A program made the translations under genes and the position numbers. A stretch of DNA of 64,000 nucleotides from Planctomycetota bacterium (GTDB lineage: Bacteria > Planctomycetota > Phycisphaerae > Tepidisphaerales > Tepidisphaeraceae). How positions within the stretch are numbered: the first letter of the stretch is position 1; every line of letters begins with the position of its first letter. The stretch spans positions 1 to 64,000 of the forward strand of contig JAEZED010000121.1 in the NCBI GenBank assembly GCA_023417885.1, in the 5' to 3' direction. The notes under the pieces are model-generated. The model searched no databases, was not told the DNA's origin, and saw only the letters and a list, made by a program, of their open reading frames with translations. Shown here piece by piece: positions 1 to 8,101 of this stretch.

Positions 1-207
1 ATGCACGACCTGATGGACTTCGTGGACGACGGCAGCGGCTGGGAGCTGTTCTTCAGCGCTGACGGCATCAACGACCGCAACCAGATCGTCGGCAGCGGCA
101 TCTACAACGGCGAGATCCGCGGCTACGTGATCACCATTCCCGAGCCCGGCGCAGCGGGCCTGCTGGCCGCCGCCGGGCTCGCCCTTGTTCAGCGCCGCCG
201 GCGCTAG
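1..207 (+). CDS. PEP-CTERM protein, C-terminal fragment (5' truncated)
   Basis: Only the last 68 residues are in the window, so the gene almost certainly begins upstream and the ATG at base 1 is probably internal. The fragment has a HAF-type repeat segment (GSGIYNGEIRGYVI) followed by a PEP-CTERM sorting signal: the IPEPG motif, a short hydrophobic helix rich in Leu and Ala, and a terminal cluster of four arginines. Such proteins are exported and then cleaved and anchored by an exosortase. A strong hairpin terminator follows 30 bases after the stop. The function of the missing N-terminal part cannot be inferred. Confidence 0.8.
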   Translation: MHDLMDFVDDGSGWELFFSADGINDRNQIVGSGIYNGEIRGYVITIPEPGAAGLLAAAGLALVQRRRR

Positions 208-236
208 CACGCCCCCGCTGGCGTCGGCTGCTGAAG

Positions 237-270
237 GACCGGTCGGCGATTGCCGGCCGGTCTTCTCATT
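237..270 (+). terminator. Rho-independent terminator after the first PEP-CTERM gene
   Basis: An 11-bp stem (237-247 pairing with 252-262, including one G-T wobble) closes a GATT loop. It is followed by the T-rich tail TTCTCATT. It lies between the PEP-CTERM stop and the DinB-like gene. Confidence 0.75.
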
Positions 271-299
271 GGCGCCGGTGCGGGTGGTATCCCGTCCTC

Positions 300-305
300 T
301 AGACT
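300..305 (+). promoter_or_regulatory. Candidate -10 element (TAGACT) of the DinB-like gene
   Basis: TAGACT lies 8 bases before the ATG at 314, and no Shine-Dalgarno site is visible. The spacing would put transcription start almost at the start codon, as in a leaderless mRNA. This is inferred from sequence only. Confidence 0.4.
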
Positions 306-313
306 CCTCGTTC

Positions 314-777
314 ATGAAGACCCATCTTGCCAGGATGTTCCGCTACGTCGCGTGGGCCGACCGCAGGACGCTCGAGGCGGTTCGCGCGGTGCCGGCCTGC
401 CATGTCGAAGCGCTGCCGCTGCTCGCACACATGCTGGCGGCGGAGCATGTGTGGCTTTCCCGGCTGGAAGGGGTCGAGCCGCGTCACGCGGTCTGGCCGG
501 AGCTGGGGCTCGAGTCGTGCCAAACGCTTCAGGCGGAGAACGAGGCGGGCTACGCGGCGCTGCTCGGAAGGCTGGACGAGGCGGAGCTGGGGCGGCGGCT
601 GCGTTATCGCACGAGCGGGGGTCTTGCGTTCGAGACGCCGGTGCTCGACATCCTGATGCAGATCATCACGCACGGCCCCTACCACCGCGGGCAGATCGCC
701 AAGGCGATCGCCCGGCACCCGGCGGGTCGGCCGTCGCAACCGACTTCATCATCTTCGCCCGCGAGGTCGGCGAATGA
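314..777 (+). CDS. DinB-family protein with an apparent 3' frameshift
   Basis: From ATG 314 the product matches the DinB/YfiT four-helix-bundle fold. It has an N-terminal segment typical of these proteins (RMFRYVAWADRRTLEAV), a first metal-site histidine in LLAHMLAAEHVWLSRLEG, and the C-terminal HGPYHRGQIAKAIA motif with the last metal-binding histidines. After about residue 135 the frame loses family similarity and runs to 976, into the opposite-strand gene. The expected C-terminus (ATDFIIFAREV) is instead encoded one frame back and stops at 777. One missing base in the GC-rich stretch near 715-735 would explain this. It may be a sequencing error or a real mutation. The family includes metal-dependent thiol transferases, but no substrate can be named. 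Confidence 0.7.
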
Positions 778-795
778 GCGGATGCACGGCGCGCA

Positions 796-1737
796 TCAGC
801 GCCGGCGTCGGAGCAGGGCCAGCGCGCCGAGGCCCAGCAGGCCCAAGGCGGCCGGCTCCGGGACGGCGATGGTGAAGTACTGGAGCCCCGCGAAGTTGTT
901 CAGATCGATCTGCGAGAGCGTGCCGGTGAAGGTGCCGTTGCCGTCGCCGCCGAGGTTGCCCTGCGGCGCGCCGTAGCCTGCGAGCGACTGGTTGCTCAGG
1001 AAGTCGTGGTTCGAGCCGTTGATGTGCGCGACGATGCGGATCAGGTCCCCCTCCCCCGGGTTCCCGATCGCCGCGAGGGGAATGAAGAGCTCCAGCCCCG
1101 TCTGCACCGCCATCGCGGCGGCCTGGTCGGCGGCGTCGCTTCCACCGGTGACGCCGGCGGTGTTGCTGTTGTTGAAGGCCACGCCGATGCCGCTGGCGCC
1201 GACGTTGGCGTTGGAGCCCTGCTGGCTTCCGAGGAAGATGTTGGCGCTGCTCTCGATGAGGCCGGCGTTCCCTACGGAACTGAAGTCGAAGTCGAAGCGG
1301 TCGATGCTCCCGTCGTTGCCGTTGCGCGCGATCATCATGAAGTCGGCGGCAAAGCCGGCGTCGAACGTGAAGCCGGCATACTTGCCCGCCCAGCCGTCGT
1401 TCGCAGGGTTGTTCCCGCCGTTGTTGATGTCGCTGGTGATGGTGTTCTCGCCGCCGGCGACGGTGTCGAAGAAGAGATTGAGTTTGTTGAAGTTGTTCTC
1501 GAGATTGCCGGTGAGCGTGAGGTGAAGCACGCCGCCACTGATCGAGCCCCAGGCGGCGTTGAGCTCGCTCCCGCCGTTGGGATTGGCGTCGCCGAAGCCG
1601 GTCTGAAGCGTCTGCACAGTGAAAAGGGAATACCCGTCGCCGGAGATGGTGCCGTCGAGGGTCTGGGCGGAAGCGGACGACGCCACACCCGCGACCGCAA
1701 CGGCGGCGAGGAAGGCGCAAAGCCGGTTGATTCGCAT
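796..1737 (-). CDS. PEP-CTERM sorting domain protein, unknown function
   Basis: This is a 313-residue exported protein. The start at 1737 is preferred over a far upstream one because GGAGGAGAG lies just before the ATG and the protein then opens with a clear signal peptide (MRINRLCAFLAAVAVAGVA..., cleavage near SASAQ). The body is rich in Gly, Asn and Asp and resembles secreted beta-rich proteins. The C-terminus has the VPEPAALGLLGLGALALL helix and four arginines, so it should be processed by an exosortase. No enzymatic motif is recognised. It is convergent with the DinB-like gene. Confidence 0.85.
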   Translation of the reverse strand: MRINRLCAFLAAVAVAGVASSASAQTLDGTISGDGYSLFTVQTLQTGFGDANPNGGSELNAAWGSISGGVLHLTLTGNLENNFNKLNLFFDTVAGGENTITSDINNGGNNPANDGWAGKYAGFTFDAGFAADFMMIARNGNDGSIDRFDFDFSSVGNAGLIESSANIFLGSQQGSNANVGASGIGVAFNNSNTAGVTGGSDAADQAAAMAVQTGLELFIPLAAIGNPGEGDLIRIVAHINGSNHDFLSNQSLAGYGAPQGNLGGDGNGTFTGTLSQIDLNNFAGLQYFTIAVPEPAALGLLGLGALALLRRRR

Positions 1738-2063
1738 CCTGGTTTCTCTCCTCCGCCCAGCACGGGTTGATGATGTCCCCGGCCACCCGTTCGCGATTCG
1801 CAGGCGAAGCAACGGAATGCTACGGTCCCAGGGCAGCCTGTCAATCGAACTTGCACGCGCGGCTGGCTCCGCGGGCTCGTCCGCCCGCCGGCAAGGGTGG
1901 GGCGGACGGTTGAGAGGTCTGGCGCGAATCCGCGGCGATTCTCGATTCACGCGCGTCGCCGCCTGCGATCAGACATTTCGCTGGAGTCTGCCATCGGTCG
2001 CGTGATAACGTGACCCTCCCCCGCCCCAACCTTCCCCACCCCACCAACCAGCGAGGAACTCTC
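1738..2063. other. Divergent intergenic region with one hairpin
   Basis: These 326 bases separate the minus-strand PEP-CTERM gene from the plus-strand VOC gene and should hold both promoters. A 9-bp perfect inverted repeat (1878-1886 with 1900-1908, CGTCCGCCC/GGGCGGACG) is present, with no T-tract beside it. No gene is supported here. Confidence 0.5.
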
Positions 2064-2540
2064 ATGGCCAACCCCATTCCCCAAGGTCAGGAAGGCCTGA
2101 TCCCCCACCTGACCTGCTCCCCCTGCGCCGATGCGATCGAGTTCTACAAGAAGGCCTTCGGCGCCGAGGAGATGCACCGCATGCCGGGCCCTGACGGACG
2201 CCTCATGCACGCCGCCATCACCATCGACGGCAGGCCGCTCTTCCTGGCCGACGATCATCCTGAGTACTGCGGCGGCAAGGAGCAGCATCCCAACGCCCTG
2301 GGCGCCACGCCCGTGACGATCCACCGCTACGTCACCGACTGCGACGCGGCGTTCAACCGCGCCGTCGAGGCCGGCGCCACGCCCGTCATGCCCCTCATGG
2401 ACATGTTCTGGGGCGACCGGTACGGCCTGGTGAAGGACCCCTTCGGCCACCAGTGGGCCTTCGCCACGCACATCAAGGACATGACCGACGAGGAGATGCG
2501 CAAGGCGGGAGAGGAAGCCTTCTCCGAAATGCCCGCCTGA
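2064..2540 (+). CDS. VOC (glyoxalase/PhnB-like) family protein
   Basis: This is a 158-residue single-domain protein of the vicinal oxygen chelate superfamily. Typical features are an N-terminal PHLTCSPCADAIEFYKKAFG segment, the middle strand MHAAITIDGRPLFLADD, and the C-terminal DRYGLVKDPFGHQWAFATH motif seen in PhnB-like members. ATG 2064 is chosen because GAGGA (2052-2056) sits at a suitable distance. These proteins bind metals and act on varied small molecules or sequester drugs, so the specific role is unknown. Confidence 0.85.
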   Translation: MANPIPQGQEGLIPHLTCSPCADAIEFYKKAFGAEEMHRMPGPDGRLMHAAITIDGRPLFLADDHPEYCGGKEQHPNALGATPVTIHRYVTDCDAAFNRAVEAGATPVMPLMDMFWGDRYGLVKDPFGHQWAFATHIKDMTDEEMRKAGEEAFSEMPA

Positions 2541-2641
2541 ACACCATCGCACCAGCCGATCGTCACGGTCTCCTCCTGTACGGGGGAGATCGTGTCGATA
2601 TGGCGCGGATCATTCAAAGCAGCGGGCTTGCCGCGCGGCGT

Positions 2642-2647
2642 TACACT
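2642..2647 (+). promoter_or_regulatory. Candidate -10 element (TACACT) of the small lipoprotein gene
   Basis: TACACT is followed by 7 bases and then the ATG at 2655, with no Shine-Dalgarno site. This suggests a leaderless transcript. Confidence 0.45.
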
Positions 2648-2654
2648 CCGCCGC

Positions 2655-3047
2655 ATGCGGGTTCTGCGATATGCGCGATCGGCGACAGGCGTGCTTCTCA
2701 CGCTCGTGATCCTCAATATGCTCGGCTGCTGCCGAACGGATCCTGTGCAGGACGAGCGCGGGCTTCAGCCGCACGACTTCTCTCGTGTGCCGTGGCATGA
2801 GATCCTGGGCTCCCGCGACCTCGGAAGCGTCGCCAGTCTTCCGGATTCTCCGGCGAGCAAGCATGATCGCACGCGGGTCCTCGATCACGCGAGACTGGTC
2901 GGCTTTGTGGAGCCCGCAGTGTGGCTCGAGAAGCGGCAGCGGGAGCGCTCCGTCGTGCTGGTGAGAGATGAGCGATCCGATGGATCGATGATCGTGTACC
3001 GAGTCGACCCATCGACAGTGGTATGGGATTACTTCCCCGCCTATTGA
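2655..3047 (+). CDS. Small putative lipoprotein, unknown function
   Basis: The product is 130 residues. It starts with a basic, hydrophobic signal (MRVLRYARSATGVLLTLVIL) ending in a lipobox-like NMLGC, so the cysteine could be lipidated and the protein anchored at a membrane. The mature part is charged and shows no known motif. Base composition looks somewhat less GC-rich than the neighbours. It could be a lineage-specific protein. The start was chosen because the signal begins there and a -10-like element precedes it. Confidence 0.55.
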   Translation: MRVLRYARSATGVLLTLVILNMLGCCRTDPVQDERGLQPHDFSRVPWHEILGSRDLGSVASLPDSPASKHDRTRVLDHARLVGFVEPAVWLEKRQRERSVVLVRDERSDGSMIVYRVDPSTVVWDYFPAY

Positions 3048-3107
3048 GCGACCGTATTGCCGCCGCGGCGGGTTTTTGGTTGCGGGGCGGTGGAGGGGTG
3101 GGTCAGA

Positions 3108-3986
3108 ATGGCGGGCATGAGCTGCCGAACGCCCCTGCTGTCGATCCTCGCGCTCCTGTGTGTCGCCGCCCTCGCCTTTGGGCAGGAACGGCAGTCGCAA
3201 TCGGGCGCCACCGCCCCGCTGCCGGCGGATGCGGAGAACGCGCAGAAGGCGCTGACGGAATCGCCGCGGCACGGGCAGTGGGTCGAGATCGAGCTGCCCG
3301 GCGGTGACACGAAGCTGCGGACGTGGGTGAGCTACCCGGAGCGCAGCGACGGCGCTCCCGTCGTCATCGTCATCCACGAGATCTTCGGCCTGACGGACTG
3401 GATTCGCGCCGTCGCGGACCAGCTCGCGGCGGAGGGGTTCGTCGCGGTCGCGCCCGACCTGCTCAGCGGCAAAGGCCCGGACGGCGGCGGAACCGAGAGC
3501 TTCGAGGGAGACACCGTGCGCGCCGCGATCCAGGCTCTGCCCGGGCAGGAGGTGGAGCAGCGTCTCAACGCGGTCCGGCAGTGGGCGATCGATCACGATG
3601 CGACGACGGAGAAGACGGCGACGGTCGGCTTCTGCTGGGGCGGGAGCACGAGCTTCGCCTACGCCACCCGCCAGCCGGCGCTGAACGCGGCGGTCGTCTA
3701 CTACGGCACCTCCCCGCGGCAGGAGCGGAGCTTCCAGGAACTGAAGGTGCCGGTGCTGGGTCTCTACGGCGGGGACGACGCGCGGGTGACGAGCACAGTG
3801 CCCGCGACGGAAGAGGCGATGAAGGCGGCGGGCAAGGAGTTCATCCACCACATCTACGAAGGGGCGGGTCATGGCTTCCTGCGCCAGCAGGAGGGTCGCG
3901 ACGGCGCCAACAAGCGCGCCGCCGAGGCGGCATGGAAGGAGACGATCGCCTTCCTGAGAAAGCACCTCGAGCCGGCGAAGGAATAG
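3108..3986 (+). CDS. Dienelactone hydrolase family protein, exported
   Basis: This is a 292-residue alpha/beta hydrolase. After a signal peptide (LLSILALLCVAALAFGQ) the core carries the dienelactone hydrolase hallmarks: VIVIHEIFGL near the oxyanion region, the nucleophile elbow GFCWGGS with a cysteine nucleophile, the acid in YGGDDARVTS, and the histidine in GAGHGFLRQ. These form the Cys-Asp-His triad of the family. The start at ATG 3108 has GGAGGGG about 9 bases upstream; ATG 3117 is an alternative. A secreted or periplasmic esterase or lactonase role is likely, with substrate unknown. A 62-bp repeat begins at its stop codon. Confidence 0.88.
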   Translation: MAGMSCRTPLLSILALLCVAALAFGQERQSQSGATAPLPADAENAQKALTESPRHGQWVEIELPGGDTKLRTWVSYPERSDGAPVVIVIHEIFGLTDWIRAVADQLAAEGFVAVAPDLLSGKGPDGGGTESFEGDTVRAAIQALPGQEVEQRLNAVRQWAIDHDATTEKTATVGFCWGGSTSFAYATRQPALNAAVVYYGTSPRQERSFQELKVPVLGLYGGDDARVTSTVPATEEAMKAAGKEFIHHIYEGAGHGFLRQQEGRDGANKRAAEAAWKETIAFLRKHLEPAKE

Positions 3987-4047
3987 GCCGAGCCCAGCCC
4001 GGTGCGCCTCGCGCGGCGATGAAACCGCGCGACCTGGCGCGGGTGCT
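3986..4047 (+). repeat. 62-bp direct repeat, copy 1
   Basis: This segment is 57/62 identical to 4573-4634. Its core is a perfect 8-bp inverted repeat (TCGCGCGG at 4009-4016, CCGCGCGA at 4025-4032) around CGATGAAA, giving a REP-like hairpin. It starts at the last base of the dienelactone hydrolase stop codon. Confidence 0.85.
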
Positions 4048-4276
4048 GCCTACAACTCGATTCGTGCGTGCTCTGTCCTGGTAACGACTCGCATGGCCGC
4101 TGCATCGTCTCCTCGCGGAGGCGTCTGGAGTCGTGTCCTGGCGGTCGAATCGCCACGTCCGGGAAAACCGATCCCTGCGGCCGCGGCAACGCAGCCAGGC
4201 CGCCCGGAACGTGGCGGGAACATCTTTATCGTCCCGACGCCGGGTTCCTGTGAGGCGCGGCACAGGCGGTGCGCGT

Positions 4277-4299
4277 CGCGGCAAAATGATTTTGCCGCG
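4277..4299. repeat. Near-perfect 23-bp palindrome
   Basis: CGCGGCAAAAT and its exact reverse complement flank a single central G at 4288. It could be a dimeric protein-binding site or part of the repeat island. Confidence 0.7.
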
Positions 4300-4572
4300 C
4301 GCCCCAGCGACTTTGCGGCGCGCTTCGCCCGGCGTGCCGCGCCGCTCGGCAACCTTGCATCGACGTCGCCGGACACTGTGCCGACGCACGCCTGGCAACT
4401 GCCGACGCTAAACCCTTAGGCGGCGCCGCGGCCCGCCGCGGATGCGTTACGAATGGCGGTCCGCAAAGCCAGCGAGGCAGCAGAGAGCTCCGTGGTCGCG
4501 GGAATGCCGCCCGTCCGTGCCGGACGGGCGCGTTGCCCTGCCGGCTCCGTTGTCCCGGCCTGCCGCTGATTG

Positions 4573-4634
4573 GGCCGAATCCAGCCCGGCCCGCCTCGCG
4601 CGGCGATGAAACCGCGCGACTTGGCGCGGGTGCT
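4573..4634 (+). repeat. 62-bp direct repeat, copy 2
   Basis: This is the second copy of the 3986-4047 repeat. Its hairpin arms are at 4596-4603 and 4612-4619. It ends 10 bases before the chosen start of the erythromycin-esterase-like gene, and the in-frame ATG inside it (4606) is therefore treated as part of the repeat. Confidence 0.85.
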
Positions 4635-4644
4635 TCTTCATGAA

Positions 4645-5997
4645 ATGCACGGCATCCTGATCCCCGCGCTGCTGGCGCTCGTTCCGTTCGCCCAGGCCCA
4701 GACGACCCCGTCGACCCGCCCCGCCGGCGTCACCGCCGACGACCTGGCGCCGCACGTCGTGCCGGTGCGCAGCATCGACCCGGCGGACGATGACTTCGCC
4801 GACCTGATGCCGCTGAAGGAGGCGATCGGCGAATCGCGCGTCGTGGTGCTCGGGGAGCAGTCGCACGGGGACGGGCCGGTCTTCCTCGCCAAGGCGCGGC
4901 TGATCCGGTTCCTCCACCAGGAGTGCGGGTTCGACGTGCTCGTTTGGGAATCGGGGGTGTATGACTGCACGCGGGTGCACGAAGCGCTCAAGGCCGGCGG
5001 CGGGCGCGAGGCGTTCGACCTCGGCGTCTTCCCGATCTGGACGCGCTCGGCGCAGGTCCACCCGACGCTCGACTACGTGATCGAGAGCTATCAGGGTGAC
5101 CGGCCGCTCGAGATCGCCGGGTACGACGCGCAGATCACCAGCGGGCAATCGGACATCGGCGAGGCGATCGTCGCGTTCGCGCGCGTGTTGGGTGACGACC
5201 ACCCCGCCGCCGCGCTGGCTGCGTCGGTCGCGAAGGGGTGCGAGGTGTTCACCTCGGTGCCGCCGGCTGAAGAGGCGGAGCGGCGCAAGGGGCTGGCGGA
5301 CATCGTGCCGCAGGCGCAGGAGCTGGCCGAGGTGTTGACGGCGGAGCGGGCCCGCCTGGTGGAGGCGCATGGCGAGGCGCGCACAGCGCTCATGCTGCAG
5401 TCGGTGCGGTCGGTGGGATGCTTCTTCGAGATGGTGGTCGAGATGGACCGCCAGGGCGAAGTGCCCGACGCCGCGTCAGGAAATGCCCGCGACCGGCAGA
5501 TGGGGGAGAACCTTGCCTTCCTGGCGCGCGAGATGTATCCGGATCGGAAGCTGATCGTCTGGTGCGCCACCTTCCACGCGATCCACGCGCCGCCGGAGGT
5601 GCACCCGCACATGCGGCCGGACCATTATGAACGCACGGTCACGGGCGGGCAGGTGGCGCGCGAGAAGCTCGGGGAAACGATGTACACCATCGGCTTCGAG
5701 GCCGACCACGGCCGGGTCGCCAACGTCTTCCGGCAGCAGGCATGGCCGCTCATGCCCAGCCCGGAAGGAAGCGTCGGCGCCGCCTTCGCCGCGGGTGACG
5801 AGGCGTTCGCCTTTCTCGATCTGCGCGGGTTGCCGGAGGATCACCCGATGCGGAAGCCGCAGGTCGGCCGCGAACTGGGCTACATGCCCGTCAAGGCGGT
5901 CTGGCCGGACCAGGTGGACGCGATCTTCTTCATCAGGGAGATGTTTCCGAGCACGGCCGATCACCTCGCGCCGCCGGGCTATGAGCTGAGCCGGTAG
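4645..5997 (+). CDS. Erythromycin esterase-like family protein, exported
   Basis: The 450-residue product has a short signal peptide (MHGILIPALLALVPFAQAQ) and then an Ere-like fold: VVVLGEQSHGDGPVF matches the family's GE-x-x-HG active-site segment, followed by LIRFLHQECGFDVLVWESG. The later active-site segment, usually W-A-H-N-x-H, reads WCATFHA here, so one of the two histidines appears replaced. Start 4645 is used because earlier in-frame ATGs lie in the upstream repeat. Many Ere-like proteins outside resistance islands do not hydrolyse macrolides, so calling this a resistance gene would be unsupported. Confidence 0.75.
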   Translation: MHGILIPALLALVPFAQAQTTPSTRPAGVTADDLAPHVVPVRSIDPADDDFADLMPLKEAIGESRVVVLGEQSHGDGPVFLAKARLIRFLHQECGFDVLVWESGVYDCTRVHEALKAGGGREAFDLGVFPIWTRSAQVHPTLDYVIESYQGDRPLEIAGYDAQITSGQSDIGEAIVAFARVLGDDHPAAALAASVAKGCEVFTSVPPAEEAERRKGLADIVPQAQELAEVLTAERARLVEAHGEARTALMLQSVRSVGCFFEMVVEMDRQGEVPDAASGNARDRQMGENLAFLAREMYPDRKLIVWCATFHAIHAPPEVHPHMRPDHYERTVTGGQVAREKLGETMYTIGFEADHGRVANVFRQQAWPLMPSPEGSVGAAFAAGDEAFAFLDLRGLPEDHPMRKPQVGRELGYMPVKAVWPDQVDAIFFIREMFPSTADHLAPPGYELSR

Positions 5998-6079
5998 CGC
6001 GCTGTCGGGCGAAAGGATGGTGCGCGCGGCCGCCGGGGTGAACGTTGATGGGAGGAGCGTTACCATCGGCCGTCGCCGG

Positions 6080-8101
6080 ATGGATGAGCTGCTTCGCAAC
6101 CTCGTGCTGCTGTTCCTGTCCGCGGGGGCGGTGCTGCACCTGTTTCACTTTCTGCGCGTTCCGTCGGTGGCCGGCCTGCTGGTGGCGGGCGTGCTGATCG
6201 GGCCGCACGGCATCGGCCTGGTGAAGGATCCGGCACAGATCTCGCAGCTTGCGGATCTGGGGATCGTGCTGCTCATGTTCTCGATCGGTCTGGACTTCAC
6301 GCCCGAGCGCCTGCGGCAGCTCGTGCGGTCATCGCCGATGGGGCTGGTGCAGATGGGGATCTGCATCGTCGTGACGGCGGCGGTGGCGATCCTGTTCGTG
6401 GATCGGTGGGCGGAGGCGATCTTTCTCGGGATGCTCGTCTCCCACACCAGCTCGACTCTGATGATGAAGGTGATGATGGACCGGGGCGAGGCGCGCACGC
6501 CGCAGGCGCGGATGGGCCTCGGCATCAGCATCACGCAGGATCTCTCCGTCGTCCCGATGCTGCTGGCGGTGCCGATGATGGCGCGGGGCGAGTGGGTGCC
6601 CGTGGAGTTCGCGGGGGAACTGCTGCGCGCCGCGCTGGCGCTGCTGGCGGCGACGGCGCTGGCGCGGTGGGTCATCCCCTTCTGGCTGAACCACGTGATC
6701 CGCGCGCGCAGCCGCGAGCTGTTCCTGATCTTCCTGACGGTGATCGCGTTCGGCATGGCCTGGGCGACGACGGCGGCCGGACTGCCCGCGAGCCTCGGCG
6801 CGTTCCTCGCGGGGATGGCGATCGCAGGCTCCGCCTACAGCCACCAGACGCTCGCGGAGGTGGTGCCGTTCCGCGATCTGCTCGTGAGCCTCTTTTTCGT
6901 GTCGATCGGCATGCTGCTGAACCTCGGGGCGCTCGGGGACTACGCGCTGCCGGCGACGGCGGCGATCGTCGGGGTGCTGGTCCTGAAGTTCGTCAGCGGC
7001 CTGGTTCCGGTGGCGCTGTGGCGCTACCCGCTGCGGATCGGGCTGCTGGTGGGGCTGGCGATGGCGCAGATCGGCGAGTTCGCGTTCGTGCTGGTTCACG
7101 CCGGGCGCGAGGCGGGGCTGATCAGCGATGTGATCTTCAACCTGATGGTGCTCGTGACCGTGGCGACGATGATGGTCAGCCCGCTCCTGATCGCCTCCGG
7201 CCCCGGTCTCACGCGGGCGGTCGGCTCCGTCGGCTGGCTGCGCCGGTTCGACCCGGGTGGCGGCGGCGCCGAGCCCCAGGCAGCGCCACCGGAAAGGCAG
7301 AACCACGTGGTGATCGCCGGCTACGGGCTCAACGGGCGCAACCTGGCGGCGGCGCTGCGCTCGCTGGAAGTGCCGCACGTGGCGATGGACCTGGATCACG
7401 AGAAGGTGAGCCAGGCGCGGCGAGTCGGCGAGGAAGTGATCTTCGGCGACTGCACGCGCTCCGACGTGCTGAGGCGGGCGGACCTGGAGCAGGCGCGGGT
7501 TCTTGTGGTGGCGATCTCCGATCGCGACGCGACACGGCGCGCGGTGCAGGTGGCGCGGCACGAGAACGGGGCGATCCAGATCATCGTGCGCACCAAGCAC
7601 GTGGCGGAGATCGGGAAGCTCCGGGAGCTGGGCGCCGACGAGGTTATCGACGAGGAGTTTGAGACTTCGCTGGAGATCCTGGAGCGCGCGCTCGGCTCAT
7701 ACCGGTTGCCGCGCCCGCGGATCGACGAAGTCATCGGCTCGCTGCGAGGCGAGGTGTACGAGGGCCTGCGGGACGACATTGCCGTGAAGCGCCGCGCGGC
7801 GCTGCTCGGCTCGCTGCTGCCTGCCGTGGACTTCGAGTCGGTCACGCTCGGCGCCGGGTCGCCGGCGTTGGGCAGGAGCGTGCGGGAGCTGGATCTGCGT
7901 GCGCGCACCGGCGCGACGCTGCTGGCCGTGGAGCGCGGCGGCGCGACGATCACACTGCCGCCCGCCGACTTCCGGCTCGACGAGGAGGACGTGCTCGTGA
8001 TCTCCGGCCCCCCGCACGCCCTTGCGACGGCCGTGCGCTTGCTCCAGCAGGGCGACGCGACGGCTCAGCCGACGGGAACGCCGAGCCGGCCAGTCGCGTG
8101 A
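6080..8101 (+). CDS. CPA2-family cation:proton antiporter with RCK domains
   Basis: The protein is 673 residues and similar in layout to KefB/YbaL. Residues about 1-380 form the membrane exchanger domain with 12 or so hydrophobic segments. A cytoplasmic RCK_N (TrkA-N) domain follows, starting HVVIAGYGLNGRNLAAAL with a Rossmann glycine motif for NAD binding. A TrkA-C domain (GSPALGRSVRELDLRARTGATLLAV) closes the protein. It likely exchanges K+ or Na+ for protons under nucleotide or ligand control. Start 6080 begins directly at the first membrane helix (MDELLRNLVLLFL); an upstream frame start adds only a charged tail. Its 3' end overlaps the convergent hldD-like gene by 37 bp. Confidence 0.9.
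   Translation: MDELLRNLVLLFLSAGAVLHLFHFLRVPSVAGLLVAGVLIGPHGIGLVKDPAQISQLADLGIVLLMFSIGLDFTPERLRQLVRSSPMGLVQMGICIVVTAAVAILFVDRWAEAIFLGMLVSHTSSTLMMKVMMDRGEARTPQARMGLGISITQDLSVVPMLLAVPMMARGEWVPVEFAGELLRAALALLAATALARWVIPFWLNHVIRARSRELFLIFLTVIAFGMAWATTAAGLPASLGAFLAGMAIAGSAYSHQTLAEVVPFRDLLVSLFFVSIGMLLNLGALGDYALPATAAIVGVLVLKFVSGLVPVALWRYPLRIGLLVGLAMAQIGEFAFVLVHAGREAGLISDVIFNLMVLVTVATMMVSPLLIASGPGLTRAVGSVGWLRRFDPGGGGAEPQAAPPERQNHVVIAGYGLNGRNLAAALRSLEVPHVAMDLDHEKVSQARRVGEEVIFGDCTRSDVLRRADLEQARVLVVAISDRDATRRAVQVARHENGAIQIIVRTKHVAEIGKLRELGADEVIDEEFETSLEILERALGSYRLPRPRIDEVIGSLRGEVYEGLRDDIAVKRRAALLGSLLPAVDFESVTLGAGSPALGRSVRELDLRARTGATLLAVERGGATITLPPADFRLDEEDVLVISGPPHALATAVRLLQQGDATAQPTGTPSRPVA

Larger units (their letters stand above)
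3987..4644. other. Palindrome-rich non-coding region between two 62-bp repeats
   Basis: About 650 bases lack a supportable gene; the short open frames here have no family-like sequence. Besides the two 62-bp repeats, it holds a 23-bp palindrome with 11-bp arms (4277-4299, CGCGGCAAAAT and its complement around one G), a wobble-containing 8-bp hairpin (4315-4322 with 4333-4340), and a perfect 9-bp hairpin with a 3-base loop (4509-4529, GCCCGTCCG). Dense palindromes suggest a repeat island or structured RNA rather than a decayed gene. Confidence 0.6.

Noticed and set aside
777..976. Extension of the DinB-like frame into the opposite-strand PEP-CTERM gene
   Set aside because: The sequence after about 715 loses family similarity while the expected end is in another frame, so the extension is taken as a frameshift product.
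4570..4644. An earlier start (4570 or 4606) for the Ere-like gene
   Set aside because: Those codons lie in or beside the 62-bp repeat, and the signal peptide begins properly at 4645.
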